From assembly GCA_963924555.1 (NCBI GenBank), contig OZ004595.1, positions 1 through 64,000 on the forward strand: a DNA stretch of 64,000 bases, in the 5' to 3' direction. The translations under genes and the position numbers were made by a program. Position 1 is the first letter of the stretch; every line of letters starts with the position of its first letter. The notes beneath the pieces were generated by a model, which was not told the DNA's origin, made no database searches, and worked only from the letters and a program-made list of their open reading frames with translations. The stretch is from Crambe crambe. Its lineage: Eukaryota > Porifera > Demospongiae > Poecilosclerida > Crambeidae. Positions 10,710 through 21,300 of the stretch are shown piece by piece.

Positions 10710-11640
10710 GCATTTGATGGTGAACTGAAGGAAGAACTTGATGTAATGTATGAGACAAAAGTCTGGAGTGAGCTGGATAGACACATTATTGAAAAATTAA
10801 CATCTGTCGAAAATGGGATGCGCATCTGTCAACTGAAAGTACCCAGTAGGAAGGACATAAGAAAGGGCTTTTATTCCAACAGGAGGAGCTTGCAGTTAAT
10901 AAAGAAAGACCCTGAAAAGAAAACGAAGCGAAAATTTGATTTAAAAAAAATAGATTATCAAAGCAATACCAGAGGGTGAAATAGATGGAGATAATGAAGA
11001 TGAGATAGATGCAATCAGAAAGAGAGTTCAACAGGTATTATTGTCTACTATTAATAATTTATTTCTTAAAAAGGTACAGGTGGAATTGGTGTCTCCTCCT
11101 GAGAGCAGTGATGATGAAGAGGCCAAACAGAGAACATCGAGAAAAGACTGCGCCATTTAGGCAGGAAAAGGAAAAAAACCAGAATGCAACTGTGAGTTCA
11201 TGCAATATGTTTGACTTTGTAATGTCGTATTGATTATAGCTACAACATCATCATCTTCCTAAAGAAAGTACACATAGGCTGCAGTCAAACGGTTGTATGG
11301 TCAACAACTCTGACTATTCAGGTTGACTGGTATTATTGCTTAGTCTGTTAAATTTTTCAGAAAGAAGATTATGGACTCCGGCCACATGGGGCACAGGTTT
11401 ACACTAGAAAAACAACTCGGGTAACGTGTTCTAAATCTTGACATACATAACAGCTAGCTATTGCATTCACGCTATACTTATTTCAGGAAGAGGAAATGTT
11501 GTTGCCATTACTCTTTCACAGTAATGATGAGGAAGACCCTGATGAAACAATTACCTCCAGGGACTGTGCTCCAAGACTGACTTACATACTATCATTGGAT
11601 CATACAGCTATTATTAATGATTTCAAAAAAAATGCATAGA
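10710..11640 (+). pseudogene. Decayed multi-exon gene, inverted copy B
   Basis: A forward-strand counterpart of the block at 6745-7482. An exon after an acceptor near 10706 reads DAFDGELKEELDVMYETKVW and continues open to about 10940, where an A-run shifts the frame relative to copy A (KFDLKK...). The next piece restores GEIDGDNEDEIDAIRKRVQQ, then VQVELVSPPESSDDEEAKQR, then breaks again. A later exon starts after TTTATTTCAG and reads EEEMLLPLLFHSNDEEDPDE. Intron sequences are shared with copy A, so duplication was at DNA level, not by retroposition. Two independent frame disruptions make an intact product unlikely. The family is not recognised. Confidence 0.55.
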
Positions 11641-11900
11641 GTATTATTACTTTCAAGTATAACTCAGTATGTAGCCAGTGTGTGATCAGTAGTCAGTTAT
11701 TGTCAGAGAAATAGGTAATGGCAAGAAACCTGATCCCAATACAGAATATGGAGTTGTGTAAACTGTGGGACCCCAAACCTTTGAGGGCTTACTGCTGCAT
11801 ACACAACCAACCTGAAATATTGGGTCTCATGGTAGCTAATAATAGCTACAATAATAACTAATGGTAGCTAATAATAGCTACAATAATAATAATACCAATT

Positions 11901-12167
11901 TCAATCTGCTACAATAATAATACCAATCTGTATTGAGAAGTCTAGTGAGTCACCATCACTTGAATCACTCCCTTCATCATCATCACTACTGGTAACAGGC
12001 TCATAGAGAAATGGATGCACTCCTTCTGGCTCATCAGCACCTTCAAACTCAGAAGATGCATATGAAAGTGCTAGGGAGCTGTCACCTGAACTACTTCCTA
12101 GTGAAGAGCTTGAGTCTAAAGTGCTTTCTCCAGAACTATGGTCACCTAGACTACCATCTGTTGCCAT
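11901..12167 (-). CDS. Short Ser/Asp-rich ORF, possible first exon of a transposon-associated protein
   Basis: An 88-codon frame starting at an ATG encodes an N-terminus very rich in Ser, Gly and Asp, then GADEPEGVHPFLYEPVTSSD and an acidic DDDEGSDSSDGDS tract. The pattern of a Ser-rich start, a P-(F/Y)-x-(F/Y)-E-P motif and an acidic Ser run resembles the start of the P2X7-C-terminus-like proteins that are abundant in invertebrate repeats; this is from memory and weak. The downstream Cys-rich part expected of that family is not visible here, so this would be a fragment. Coding status is uncertain. Confidence 0.35.
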   Translation of the reverse strand: MATDGSLGDHSSGESTLDSSSSLGSSSGDSSLALSYASSEFEGADEPEGVHPFLYEPVTSSDDDEGSDSSDGDSLDFSIQIGIIIVAD

Positions 12168-12199
12168 AATTTATAGCATGTGGCCAAATGAATCCCTAC

Positions 12200-13500
12200 G
12201 TCTGCGTCATCGTTAAGCCCCGCCCACAACAGGAAGTAAATATCTAATGTCGATTTCTAGCTGAAAAGAATGATTTCTTGTGGGTGTTATGCTGTAGTGT
12301 GAATTAAAATTGTAATATATTTAGTTTATAGACTACCTTGAAAGGGTTTTGGTGATATTTTAAAAAAAAATTTTTTTTCATTCAACCTACCCTTTAACTT
12401 GAGGCAACCCATGCATTTCCTTAATTATTAATAGAGAAGTGACCTTCTCAATCATCATCACTGTGTGTAGCTAACTTGTATTCATCATGTTAGTATATAA
12501 TTGTGTTCATCTCATTGTCTTCCTTGATCTCGGTTTCTCCTTTACATCAAGATCTGAGAAATTCTCTGGTAAAGATGCAGCTTTGCATATTTCATCCTGC
12601 GTGATAGTCGCTGGTTCAAGATGATATTAAACTATTAAACAGACACTTCAGTAGATGAAGATAGCAAACACTATAGCTACATCTGTTTGACACACTCTGT
12701 CATGATTAGCTATTTCCCTAAGCGACCAGACTATATGGAATCGTGCACTTTACGATACAAGCCAAATATGCATTGCAGACTTGACGCCCTAGATGAGAAG
12801 GAACGCTCCAATTTTTGTATGCAACTAGACGTGAAGAGCCTTTAAGGGGGTCTAAAACTTCTCACTTTACAAATGTATTAGCGTAACTCAGCCCACTTTT
12901 TACTTCCTGTCTTAGCCCTTCCCTTCCTCCATACCAATTTCCGTATAACCCAGATAAAATTAAGTCAAGACAAAATTTGAAGCCTCTATCACATGATTAA
13001 CTATTTTTAATTAATATTATCTTAACCACTTGTGAAGGCACTATGAGAGTAGCTGTATACCCTAAAGGGTTAAAAATTTGCTTCTTGGGACGAAAATTTT
13101 TTAAAAATTAAAATTATAAGAAAGATATCATTTGAATCTTTTTTAGAAACTACAAAATGTCCAACTATAGGCACTGCAATCCACATTAAATAACCTAAAG
13201 TATTGAAAGGTACTTCAAAACATTAGCAAATCACTTAAAAGATTTTTTTTTAAAAGCCACATTTTGTAGTCCTACATAATTAGCAGTGTAAAGTGATGAA
13301 ATTTTACAATTTTTTCCCAGTTAGTACTGTCCCTAACAGTGGCAGATCTCGGACTACTGCCTAAATCAGCCCCTGATGGCATTTTGCTTGAACACAATAA
13401 TTATTTTGGGGCCTCAATTCTTAATCCACACCCACTTTCCGGTTCGTAAGTACTCCAACTATCAATGGCACATCTTGGTCAATGAGTAATCAAATAATTC
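12200..13500. other. Gene-free stretch with dispersed repeat remnants
   Basis: The segment 12395-12560 (starting with CTTGAGGCAACCCATGCATT) recurs inverted in part at 26805-26845 and direct in part at 26970-27080. The remainder is AT-rich with A and T runs. I see no supported gene. Confidence 0.5.
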
Positions 13501-13538
13501 AAAATAATATAAAATTTAATCTTTTCAAAGTTTTAGAC

Positions 13539-13980
13539 TCAAGATAAAAACGGGCCGAGTCTGACATAGGCAGTGGAATTATGGCCCCTGCCATGTGATC
13601 CACTGGTGACTTTGATCTGTCCACACGAGAGGCGTGGTACGTGCGAGGCCATCGCTGCACTCCATGCAAGTATCTCACTGCTCCCTAGAGCAGCTATTAT
13701 TTTGTTCCATTCTCCATCCCTAAGTCCGGAGTATGATCCAAGGACTACTTGTCCATCAGGATCACGATCAAATACATCAGTGCCCTGCTGAATATTTGCA
13801 AGTACTAATTTGTCCAACCAACGGACAATGTTCGCCTTTGTAGCACTAGGGGTGGCCCCTTGGAGGCCTGTCGGTGCCTGCCCTAGCCCAGCAGCCTCGT
13901 GTATGTCGACGTCTGGAGCCCAAGTTATCGAAAAACTTGGGTCACCCTCTTCATAGTCTGTATAATAATCAGATGACAGG
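13539..13980 (-). pseudogene. Open reading frame fragment of unknown family
   Basis: The minus strand is open from an acceptor-like CAG near 14000 to a stop at 13539, about 150 codons. It includes VDIHEAAGLGQAPTGLQGAT, a segment KANIVRWLDKLVLANIQQGT and VLGSYSGLRDGEWNKIIAAL. The composition is protein-like and better than random ORFs nearby. The upstream side is interrupted by the MITE at 14116-14297, so a 5' part may be lost. No family is recognised; it may be part of a mobile-element polyprotein. Function unknown. Confidence 0.4.
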
Positions 13981-14115
13981 GAGCACCACGATTCATACCT
14001 GTTATTTACCTATATCTTGTTTCTTCTTATCTTGAGCCATTTCTTGATCTATAATGTGATAGAATGAGAAAAGGGGGTTTGTTGTAAATTTCTTGTTAGA
14101 AATATTCTTACAAAA

Positions 14116-14297
14116 ATCACAACCAAATAACTTCCAATGTAAAAGCCTAGCCTTCCTCGGGGCTGAAACGGTAGAATGTTCAACAGATGGCCACACCAAG
14201 GATGGAGTGACGGCCAAAGTTGAACATTCTACCATTTCAGCCCTGAGGAAGGACAGAGTAGCCGGTCCAAACATAGATTTTTATATTTGGTTGTGAT
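14116..14297. mobile_element. Snap-back MITE, 182 bp
   Basis: Outer inverted repeats ATCACAACCAAATA (14116-14129) and its complement (14284-14297) bracket a second, longer inverted pair at about 14151-14184 and 14219-14252, which starts CCTTCCTCGGGGCTGAAACG. The element can fold back over most of its length and has no ORF, as expected for a non-autonomous miniature inverted-repeat element. No clear target duplication is visible in the flanks. Confidence 0.7.
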
Positions 14298-14801
14298 GTC
14301 AAAGGCAGTTTGGTAAGACACCGAGGATCTTGAGGCCCCAGGCTTTGCACACCCATTCATATTACAGGCATGTACAGTGGCTCCTCCATACAGTCGGTTA
14401 TCTGGACACCTTTGTCAGAATAGTATTAAAATAATGGCGTTAAGGTTATGTTGGCTGTTTGGAATTTTTTACAAGCTAGTACTAACAGCTTAGATAATGT
14501 ACTAGAAGATTAAGATTGCACCTGGTCAAAGTTCACACAATATAATGTAGTCTGTCAAGTGCTACTGAGTCTACTAAAGAATACTACAGGGCTAACAATA
14601 CACATACACCTATAAATGATGACATACTAAGTATAAAAAAAAAGACTCAGACAGCAGTGGTTCAGGGACAGCAGAGGCTAAGGACGACAGTTACCACACA
14701 ATCAGCTATTACACATTAGACAATTTTATAAATAATTCCCTTTGATGTAATGAGGCACTATATCACGTAGTAACCACTTGCTAGACCTGCAAGTGGTCAG
14801 G

Positions 14802-14969
14802 TACAGCAAATTGCAGTGATCTTGCAACAGGAAATCCAGAACAGCAAAACCAAAGTTTACATAGTCTCCTTTCAAATGGCTTTGGGGTTGGGCTACTTGA
14901 AAGGAGGCTATGTAAATTTTGGTTTTGCTGTTCTGGATTTGTATTGCAAGATCACTGCAATCTGCTGTA
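14802..14969. mobile_element. Snap-back MITE, 168 bp, near-perfect palindrome
   Basis: Left arm 14802-14874 and right arm 14898-14969 are near-perfect reverse complements, with a short loop of about 23 bases. The ends read TACAGCAAATTGCAGTGATC and its complement with one mismatch. The few mismatches suggest a recent insertion. The ORF across it is an artefact of the hairpin. The interval 14300-14800 to its left holds nothing I can support. Confidence 0.8.
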
Positions 14970-15013
14970 TCTATGTGTCACAGTTAGAGACCTGTGGTTT
15001 CACATAGTAAGTC

Positions 15014-15119
15014 GGTTAGATCACTCCAGTGAGTGACTACTCAGTTTACAATAGACGCCTCGGTATCTATTACAAACCTAGTAGTCACTCACTGTAGTCA
15101 CTCACTGTGTGATCTAACC
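15014..15119. repeat. Small palindromic element, 106 bp
   Basis: GGTTAGATCAC at the left end pairs with GTGATCTAACC at the right end, and an inner AGTGAGTGACTACT pairs with AGTAGTCACTCACT. The right side has an extra tandem GTAGTCACTCACT copy. It is consistent with another small fold-back element. Confidence 0.7.
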
Positions 15120-15222
15120 TATACATAAAATATTTCAATTCAAGAGTAGCTAGCAATAAATCTCAAGCGTGACTGTTAGTTGTGGTGTAGCTTGTTATAT
15201 CTAGCTATGGTTGAATACTTAC

Positions 15223-16095
15223 AGGTTAGGAGACCGAAGACAGGAATCCACAAAAAGGACAAGGGAACAGTCCCACAGCAGGCAGAAGCAGGAGTGAGAC
15301 TCGGTGACGGCTACCACACAATGAAATATTAATTCACACAATGAAAAAATTAAAGAGTACCTAGCTAGCAATAAAAGTCTCAAATTTGACAATTTTGGCA
15401 AGGAGCAACCATTACATAAATGACAACAAGAGTAGACTAGTTTGCTGCAAAAGTGTTCTTGTTCTATCTAGCTAGGTTGAATACTTACAGGTTAGGAGAC
15501 TGAAGACAGGAATCCAAAGAACGAGGGAACAGTCCCACAACAGGCTGAAGCAGGAGGAAGACTCAGTGACTGAAGACAGGAATCCAAAGAACGAGGGAAC
15601 AGTCCCACAACTGGCAGAAGCAGGAGGAAGACTCAGTGACTGAAGACAGGAATCCAAAGAACGAGGGAACAGTCCCACAACAGGCTGAAGCAGGAGGAAG
15701 ACTCGGTGACGGCTACCACACAATGAAATATTTTAATTCACACAATGAAATAATTCAAGAGTACCTAATTTTGGCAAGGAACAACCATTACATAAATGAC
15801 AACAAGAGTAGACTAGTTTGCTGCAAAAGTGTTCTTGTTCTATCTAGCTTGAATACTTACAGGTTAGGAGACTGAAGACAGGAATCCAAAGAACGAGGGA
15901 ACAGTCCCACAACAGGCTGAAGCAGGAGGAAGACTCAGTGACTGAAGACAGAAATCCAAAGAACGAGGGAACAGTCCCACAACTGGCAGAAGCAGGAGGA
16001 AGACTCAGTAACTGAAGACAGGAATCCAAAGAACGAGGTAACAGTCCCACAACAGGCTGAAACAGGAGGAAGACTCGGTAACGGCTACCACACAA
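15223..16095. repeat. Higher-order array: 70-bp units in about 370-bp blocks
   Basis: The 70-bp unit containing GAAGACAGGAATCCAAAGAA and GGGAACAGTCCCACAACAGG repeats with exact spacing (15501, 15571, 15641 and again 15872 onward). The groups are embedded in a larger unit that ends with CACACAATGAAATAATTCAA and GACAACAAGAGTAGACTAGT. Three higher-order copies can be seen, the first with a single 70-bp unit and the next two with three. Confidence 0.85.
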
Positions 16096-16450
16096 TGAAA
16101 TATTTTAATTCACACAATGAAATAATTCAAGAGTAAGCTTACCTAGCTAGCAATAAAAGTCTCGAATTTGACAATTTTGCCAAGGAACAACCATTACATA
16201 AATAACAAGAGTAGACTAGTTAGCTGCAAAAGTGTTTCTTACCGGCAGAAAAAGGCCAGCAAACAGCTCCAACTGTGAAAAATTTGATAGAGAAATGCAG
16301 GCGATTAGCAAGTAATTGTGACATAGCTCAGCCAAGGAACAGACCTTACCAGTACACTTACCAGTTAACGGGAAGAAGGCCGAGACCAGAAGAACCGACA
16401 AAGATTGACAGTAGCGACAGCAACGAACTGAAGTCCAGCAGCAGGCAGAC
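15223..16450 (-). ncRNA. Putative spliced transcript with duplicated 70-bp-repeat exons
   Basis: On the minus strand, downstream of a TATAAAAG box, a series of exon-like blocks has consistent splice ends: a first exon ending in ACTG|GTAAGTGT at 16362; a 30-nt block 16243-16272 (CAG| ... |GTAAGAA); then blocks 15861-16084 and 15489-15712 (224 nt each) and 15223-15310 (88 nt). The last three share acceptor TGTGTGGTAG| and donor AACCT|GTAAGTATTC. The 224-nt blocks hold three tandem copies of a 70-bp pyrimidine-rich unit; the 88-nt block holds one. I find no ATG in the first exon or in the repeat exons, so a non-coding RNA fits better than a protein. Transcription itself is inferred. An alternative is that these are merely tandem repeats with incidental splice motifs. 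Confidence 0.45.
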
Positions 16451-16474
16451 AAATAGTCTTCTCCGCCAAAAGGC

Positions 16475-16482
16475 CTTTTATA
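16475..16482 (-). promoter_or_regulatory. TATA box of the putative repeat-exon transcript
   Basis: The minus strand reads CCTATAAAAGGCC, a consensus TATAAAAG. It lies about 115 bases upstream of the first plausible splice donor at 16362. A start site near 16450 would be expected from the usual 25-30 base spacing. No TATA box this strong was noticed upstream of the conserved genes in the right half. Confidence 0.5.
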
Positions 16483-17144
16483 GGCTCTAACCGTAGATAC
16501 GAGTCATAATTATATCACATTACGGCTTGACGTGACGTAGATTAATTTGGACCAGCTGACCCTTGACCCACATTGTTGGATCAACCACTGCTAGCTCCCT
16601 ACCTCTACCGTGTCTCCTTCGGGGAACCCATAGTTAGGAGAGGATTGCAAGATTGCAGTGTAAGTTGTGAGGATTGCAAGTCGGTTGTCTAATGAGAGAT
16701 GCAAAACTTGAGGCTGTTCCTCAATAGATGCAGTTGTGCTTTACATTTGGACAACAGACTTGTAGATGAGATGTGGTGTAATGTAATGCCAAGTTGTGTG
16801 TTGCAGGACCTTGTAAACTAGTGGCACAGATCACATACAGTATTTCGTGACATGTCTGCTTCTTCCTCTGGGTTGGCTATGCCACTATTATTATTATAGC
16901 TAATTTGAGCCTGACCTTTGACCCTAATCTCGATGCTAAGTAAGTTTATCCCCCTTGCAGGCAAGCCAGCTTAAGGACTGAACAGTTTGGTTTGAACTGG
17001 AGCGCTGCCAGCTACTATGAGGATGCTATTTTTATGTCTCTTTCTGGTGAGGATTGTATGGACGATAGATTCCATCTAATTAATTAATTAATTAGTGTGT
17101 GGAATGCTGTCCAGTGGTACGAGTGGCATGTAATGAGTGAATTA

Positions 17145-17164
17145 CCCCCCCCCCCCCCCCCCCC
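17145..17164. repeat. Homopolymer run of 20 C
   Basis: Twenty consecutive C residues followed by ACAG. The minus strand is a G20 run able to form a G-quadruplex. Its exact length may be uncertain in any assembly. Confidence 0.85.
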
Positions 17165-17201
17165 ACAGTAATCTCAAGTTTGATTTTGTTTCCTCTAAAT
17201 T

Positions 17202-17341
17202 GGCAGCGACAGCATTGGCAGACGTAGCCTTTACACCAGGTTTGAATGAAACTGTTGGAGCTACAACACAGGGTCTGAGATGAGGCAAAGAAATAGGTTA
17301 GAGACCAGACAGGCAAGGTGTCTGCCAATGCTGTCACTGCC
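17202..17341. repeat. Inverted repeat with 22-bp arms
   Basis: GGCAGCGACAGCATTGGCAG at 17202 pairs with the complementary CTGCCAATGCTGTCACTGCC ending at 17341, with one mismatch and a spacer of about 95 bp. It may be the ends of a decayed MITE, because the flanking phrase GCCTCGTCACCTTTATTACC recurs at about 18980 and 21995. Confidence 0.6.
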
Positions 17342-17810
17342 AGTCTTAAGGCTTATTGTGCCTCGTCACCTTTATTACCGTCACCTACTAAAGTATAGGC
17401 CCATTATGTTGTTGGAATGGTTGACTTTGGGTAATCAAGTGATAACTGACCCTGAACCATGTGGATAGTAAACCCTCTCTAGAAGGAGTATACTTTGTTT
17501 GATAACACAGAGAGAGGAATTGTTACAGTAACAGTGTCACTGGAAATTTGTTAAAAGATGTGGTATAATTACAACCCTCCAGCCCGTAGCGAAGCCACTT
17601 TAGCAAAGCCACTTTAGCGGACTGAATGGCAAATGAAAACCACCTCTATGGCACTTTACTCTCTGTTGATGCCTATTATCTGAAACAAGCCTGGCTGTAC
17701 CATGACATGTATATTGTCATCACTATAGCCATTGAATGGCCATCAACGTCCTTTATAGCAAGTTTTCAGGAATCGTCCATTGATGTGAATATTATTTTAT
17801 TAGTATAGGT

Positions 17811-17933
17811 AATCACATGCTTTTGAATGTAATTTGGGTATAATTGCATTAGGTAATTGAGGCAAAGCCGAGTGCAATTTTAGACAGTTTCCAATGCAAT
17901 TATACCCAAATTGCACGGAAAAGGCATGTGATT
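17811..17933. mobile_element. Snap-back MITE, 123 bp
   Basis: Left arm 17811-17850 (AATCACATGC...AATTTGGGTATAATTGCATT) and right arm 17893-17933 are close reverse complements with a 42-base loop. There are no ORFs. The arms have a few differences, so it is older than the palindrome at 14802. Confidence 0.7.
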
Positions 17934-18349
17934 GGCTATTAGCTGCATGTAGGAAGCTGTTAGCTAATGTGTTGCCACAATATGCTTACATATGGCCAAC
18001 AATCCACGTCACCTAGATAAGCCTAGCACTTACATTCTTTGAATAAAACAAGCTAGTCTACCATCTTGTTGTACACACAGGTGTTAGCAGTTTACTGCAT
18101 GTTATTTGTGTAACCCTTGTTTTCAAACATGAAAAACAAAACAAAAAAAAAACAACTTCAGCGGGGGCAGCTGCATATAGGAAGCTGTATAATATGAACC
18201 TGCAAATACTTGCCACAAATGCTTATAAGCCTATGGGTGGCCAACAATCCACTTAGATAAGCCTAGCTCACTTTCAAAAAAACGTTGTAGGAATAAAACA
18301 TGTTACTATGGCTATTAATTGTCTGCAATTATGGATTAATTGCAAAACT

Positions 18350-21300
18350 AAATACTGTAATAATTATGGGTGTGATTATTGAAATTAGGTAGGATAAGCA
18401 TGTCTCCTTCAGGGAACCCATAGCGAGGATAAGATTGAGAGGATTGCAAGTCAGTTGTCCAAGGCTGATCCTGAATGGGGATCCTAGCCCCTGTGTCACC
18501 CGTTATAATTTGGAATATCATCGGTGACATAATGGACGAGTTCAGGCCACATTATTTGTGCTTTGCTAGCTGTTGAATTATAGAGGTGGCAGGCAGCTGC
18601 ATGCAAGTATGCATGTCTAGTGCCTACAATCCTACAAATACAAAGAGCTAGAGATGTAGGAATAAATCCGAGCAATTACTGTATGTGCCTAGGGGCATTT
18701 TGGTAGATATATTATAGCATGATAGGCATTTAGGGCAAGGGTTTTGGCATTATATAATAGGAAGGGGAAAAAAGCATATCTCTACATATTGGCATAAATG
18801 TGGACCCACAGACTGTTGCTGCAATAATTTTGGCATGCCACAACCTTCACTTAAAATTGACATAGTGACATAGTTACAACAAGCCTTCTACTCTAGGGCC
18901 TAGGGATGGTGGCATGGATGGTGGCTATGCAAGATTACATTGGTAGTTGCTGTCACTGTCAATCGTAAAATTTATTGTGCCTCATCACCTTTATTACTGT
19001 CACCTTCTAAACTTTGAGGGGGAAAGCCCCCACTCTACCGTCATAGTAGAGTGAAGGTCAGCACACTAGCAACCTCGACAGCTAGTCAACAGGTGGTTGA
19101 CTGTTCCCTTGAGGTGGAGATAGTGTTGATGAGCTGTATGCTGTTGATAAGGCAGTGCTTTGAATAGATGCAGGTTTTTATTGCTAGAACTAGCTTTGAC
19201 CTCAACAGCTATTCAACAGGTGGTTGACTGTTCATGATGTCAACACAGTGTTGATGCTGTTGATAAGACAGTGCTTTGACTAGAAGCCTCAGTGATAACT
19301 GACCATGGGGCATATTGTATCCGAATAACCACATAAATATGGAAATCTTTAATTGTGGCACCTTTTTCACTGGCTGGCAGGAATAATTCTTTGACTAAAG
19401 TAGTTTGGTAATATGGGTGTGATTAGGTATCATGCAGTCTCCTATGGGGGAACCCATAGTGAGGATGAGATTGCAAGTCGGTTGTCCAATCGAAATCTGT
19501 GTAAACTTGAGGCCTTTCCTGAATAGTCAATTTGTAGTAACCACCTGTCTGACCTTTCTGCAGAGCAAGAATCTAAATTAGTGTGTGGGTCAGTGTGTTC
19601 AGGGCTATGTCACCCATTATAATTATGGGCTTGAGCGTAGGTAACCTGCAAACCCACCAGCATGGATCCCAAACCACACCACATGGGATATCCAAGAGTA
19701 GACATGTTTACCATCTTGCCTACAATATCATGTTGGCTAAATGGCCATCCTAGGCATCCTTGCCATAGTACAGTGAAGGTCATGCCAACTGATTTCTAGA
19801 AAACCATGTGGATAGTAAACTTTCCTGCTACATTTCATACTTGGTTTGGAGTGTATGGAAATGTGAATGAACAAGTCTGTAGTATCTTAATATGGGAACA
19901 GACAAACTGACAGAATAACACAGAGAGAGGAATTGGTATAGTTCAGAGAAGGGAGGGGGCTTGGCCACTTTAGTGGACTGAATGGCGAATCAAAACCACC
20001 TCTATGGCATTTTACTCTCTGGGGTTAACGTTATCTGAACCGAGCTTAGACTAACACCTGGCTCAAGGTCAAAGGTATCCTGATTCGTAATCGTCTTAGA
20101 AAGGTGTAGATGCAATATGTGTAGCCAATAGCATATCACTCCCCAAAGGGTGTTCAATGCCACTCTGATGGGGCCCATTGTATTTGAATAGCCACGTGAA
20201 TATCGAAATCCCATTCAAGCACCTTTTTCACCGGCTGACAGGAATGATTCTTTGACGTGTATTTTAATACACCTCGTGGGTGAAGTAGTTTGGGTGTGAT
20301 TATTGAAATTCAGGGAACCCATAGTGAGGACGAGATTGTGAGGATTGCAAAACTTGAGCTCTACATTTAACCACCATCCAAACTTTCTGCAGGGCATTAG
20401 TGTGTGGAATGCAAAGTTGTGTGTTCAGGCACAGGTGGGGCATGTTATAATTATGAGCTAGACCAAAAATGGAATTAATATGTGGCCTGAACATGGGCTT
20501 GAGCTAGGTACCCTGGCTAATCACAGAAATGGCCATCCTGGCAGTGAAGGTCAGCTCATCAACAGGTGGTTGACTGTTCCCAAGAGGTCAAAAAACATAG
20601 TGTTGATGCTGTTGATAAGACAGTGCTTTGACTAGAAGCCTGTTGATAAGACAGTGCTTTGACTAGAAGCCTGTTGATGAGACGGTGCTCTGACTAGAAG
20701 CCTGTTGATAAGACAGTGCTTTGACTAGAAGCCGCAGGGTTGGGATAACTGACCAGTGTGCTGCCAACAGATTTGTAGTGAAATGATTCCCTTCTCTCTA
20801 GAAGGCTATGCCAGTATACTTGGTTTGCAGTGTATGGAAATATGACTGATATTGCTTTAGTGGAAAATGAAATGGCACTTTACTCTCTGGGATTAATGTT
20901 ATCTTAGAACAACATCTGGCAGTACCATGACATGTATATTCTCTTCACTATAGGCATATCATCTGACTCACTAAGCATGCAGTGTATGGGATCCCTAAGG
21001 AAACTAAAGAGCTCGAGGTCAAAGGTTTAGTCAGGTGGGTAGCCAATAGCATATCATCTGGGCCCATTGTATTTTAATAGCCACATGAATATCGAAATCC
21101 TTTAATGTGGCTAATAATTCTTTGATGTGAATTTTAATACACCTTGTGGTGAAGTAGTTTTTATTGTGCTTTACATTTGGACAACCGACTTGCAGACCAT
21201 ACTTAGGAGCTAGAGCCAAACTGAAATAGCGTGGCCTGAACCCATGTCACCCATTAATAATTATTACAAGCATGGATGGAATATTGGTGACACGATGGAC

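Larger units (their letters stand above)
16500..18350. other. Gene-free subtelomeric stretch with hairpins
   Basis: It contains a poly-C tract, one inverted repeat and one MITE (listed separately). There is also an early copy of the CTCCTTCGGGGAACCCATAG phrase near 16616 that recurs through 18400-22990. I see no supported gene. Confidence 0.5.

Noticed and set aside
15472-15723. Cys/Leu-rich 83-residue ORF on the minus strand, repeated at 15844-16095
   Set aside because: It crosses the splice donor and acceptor of the repeat blocks, has no good start within the putative exon, and reads the 70-bp repeat in three different frames.
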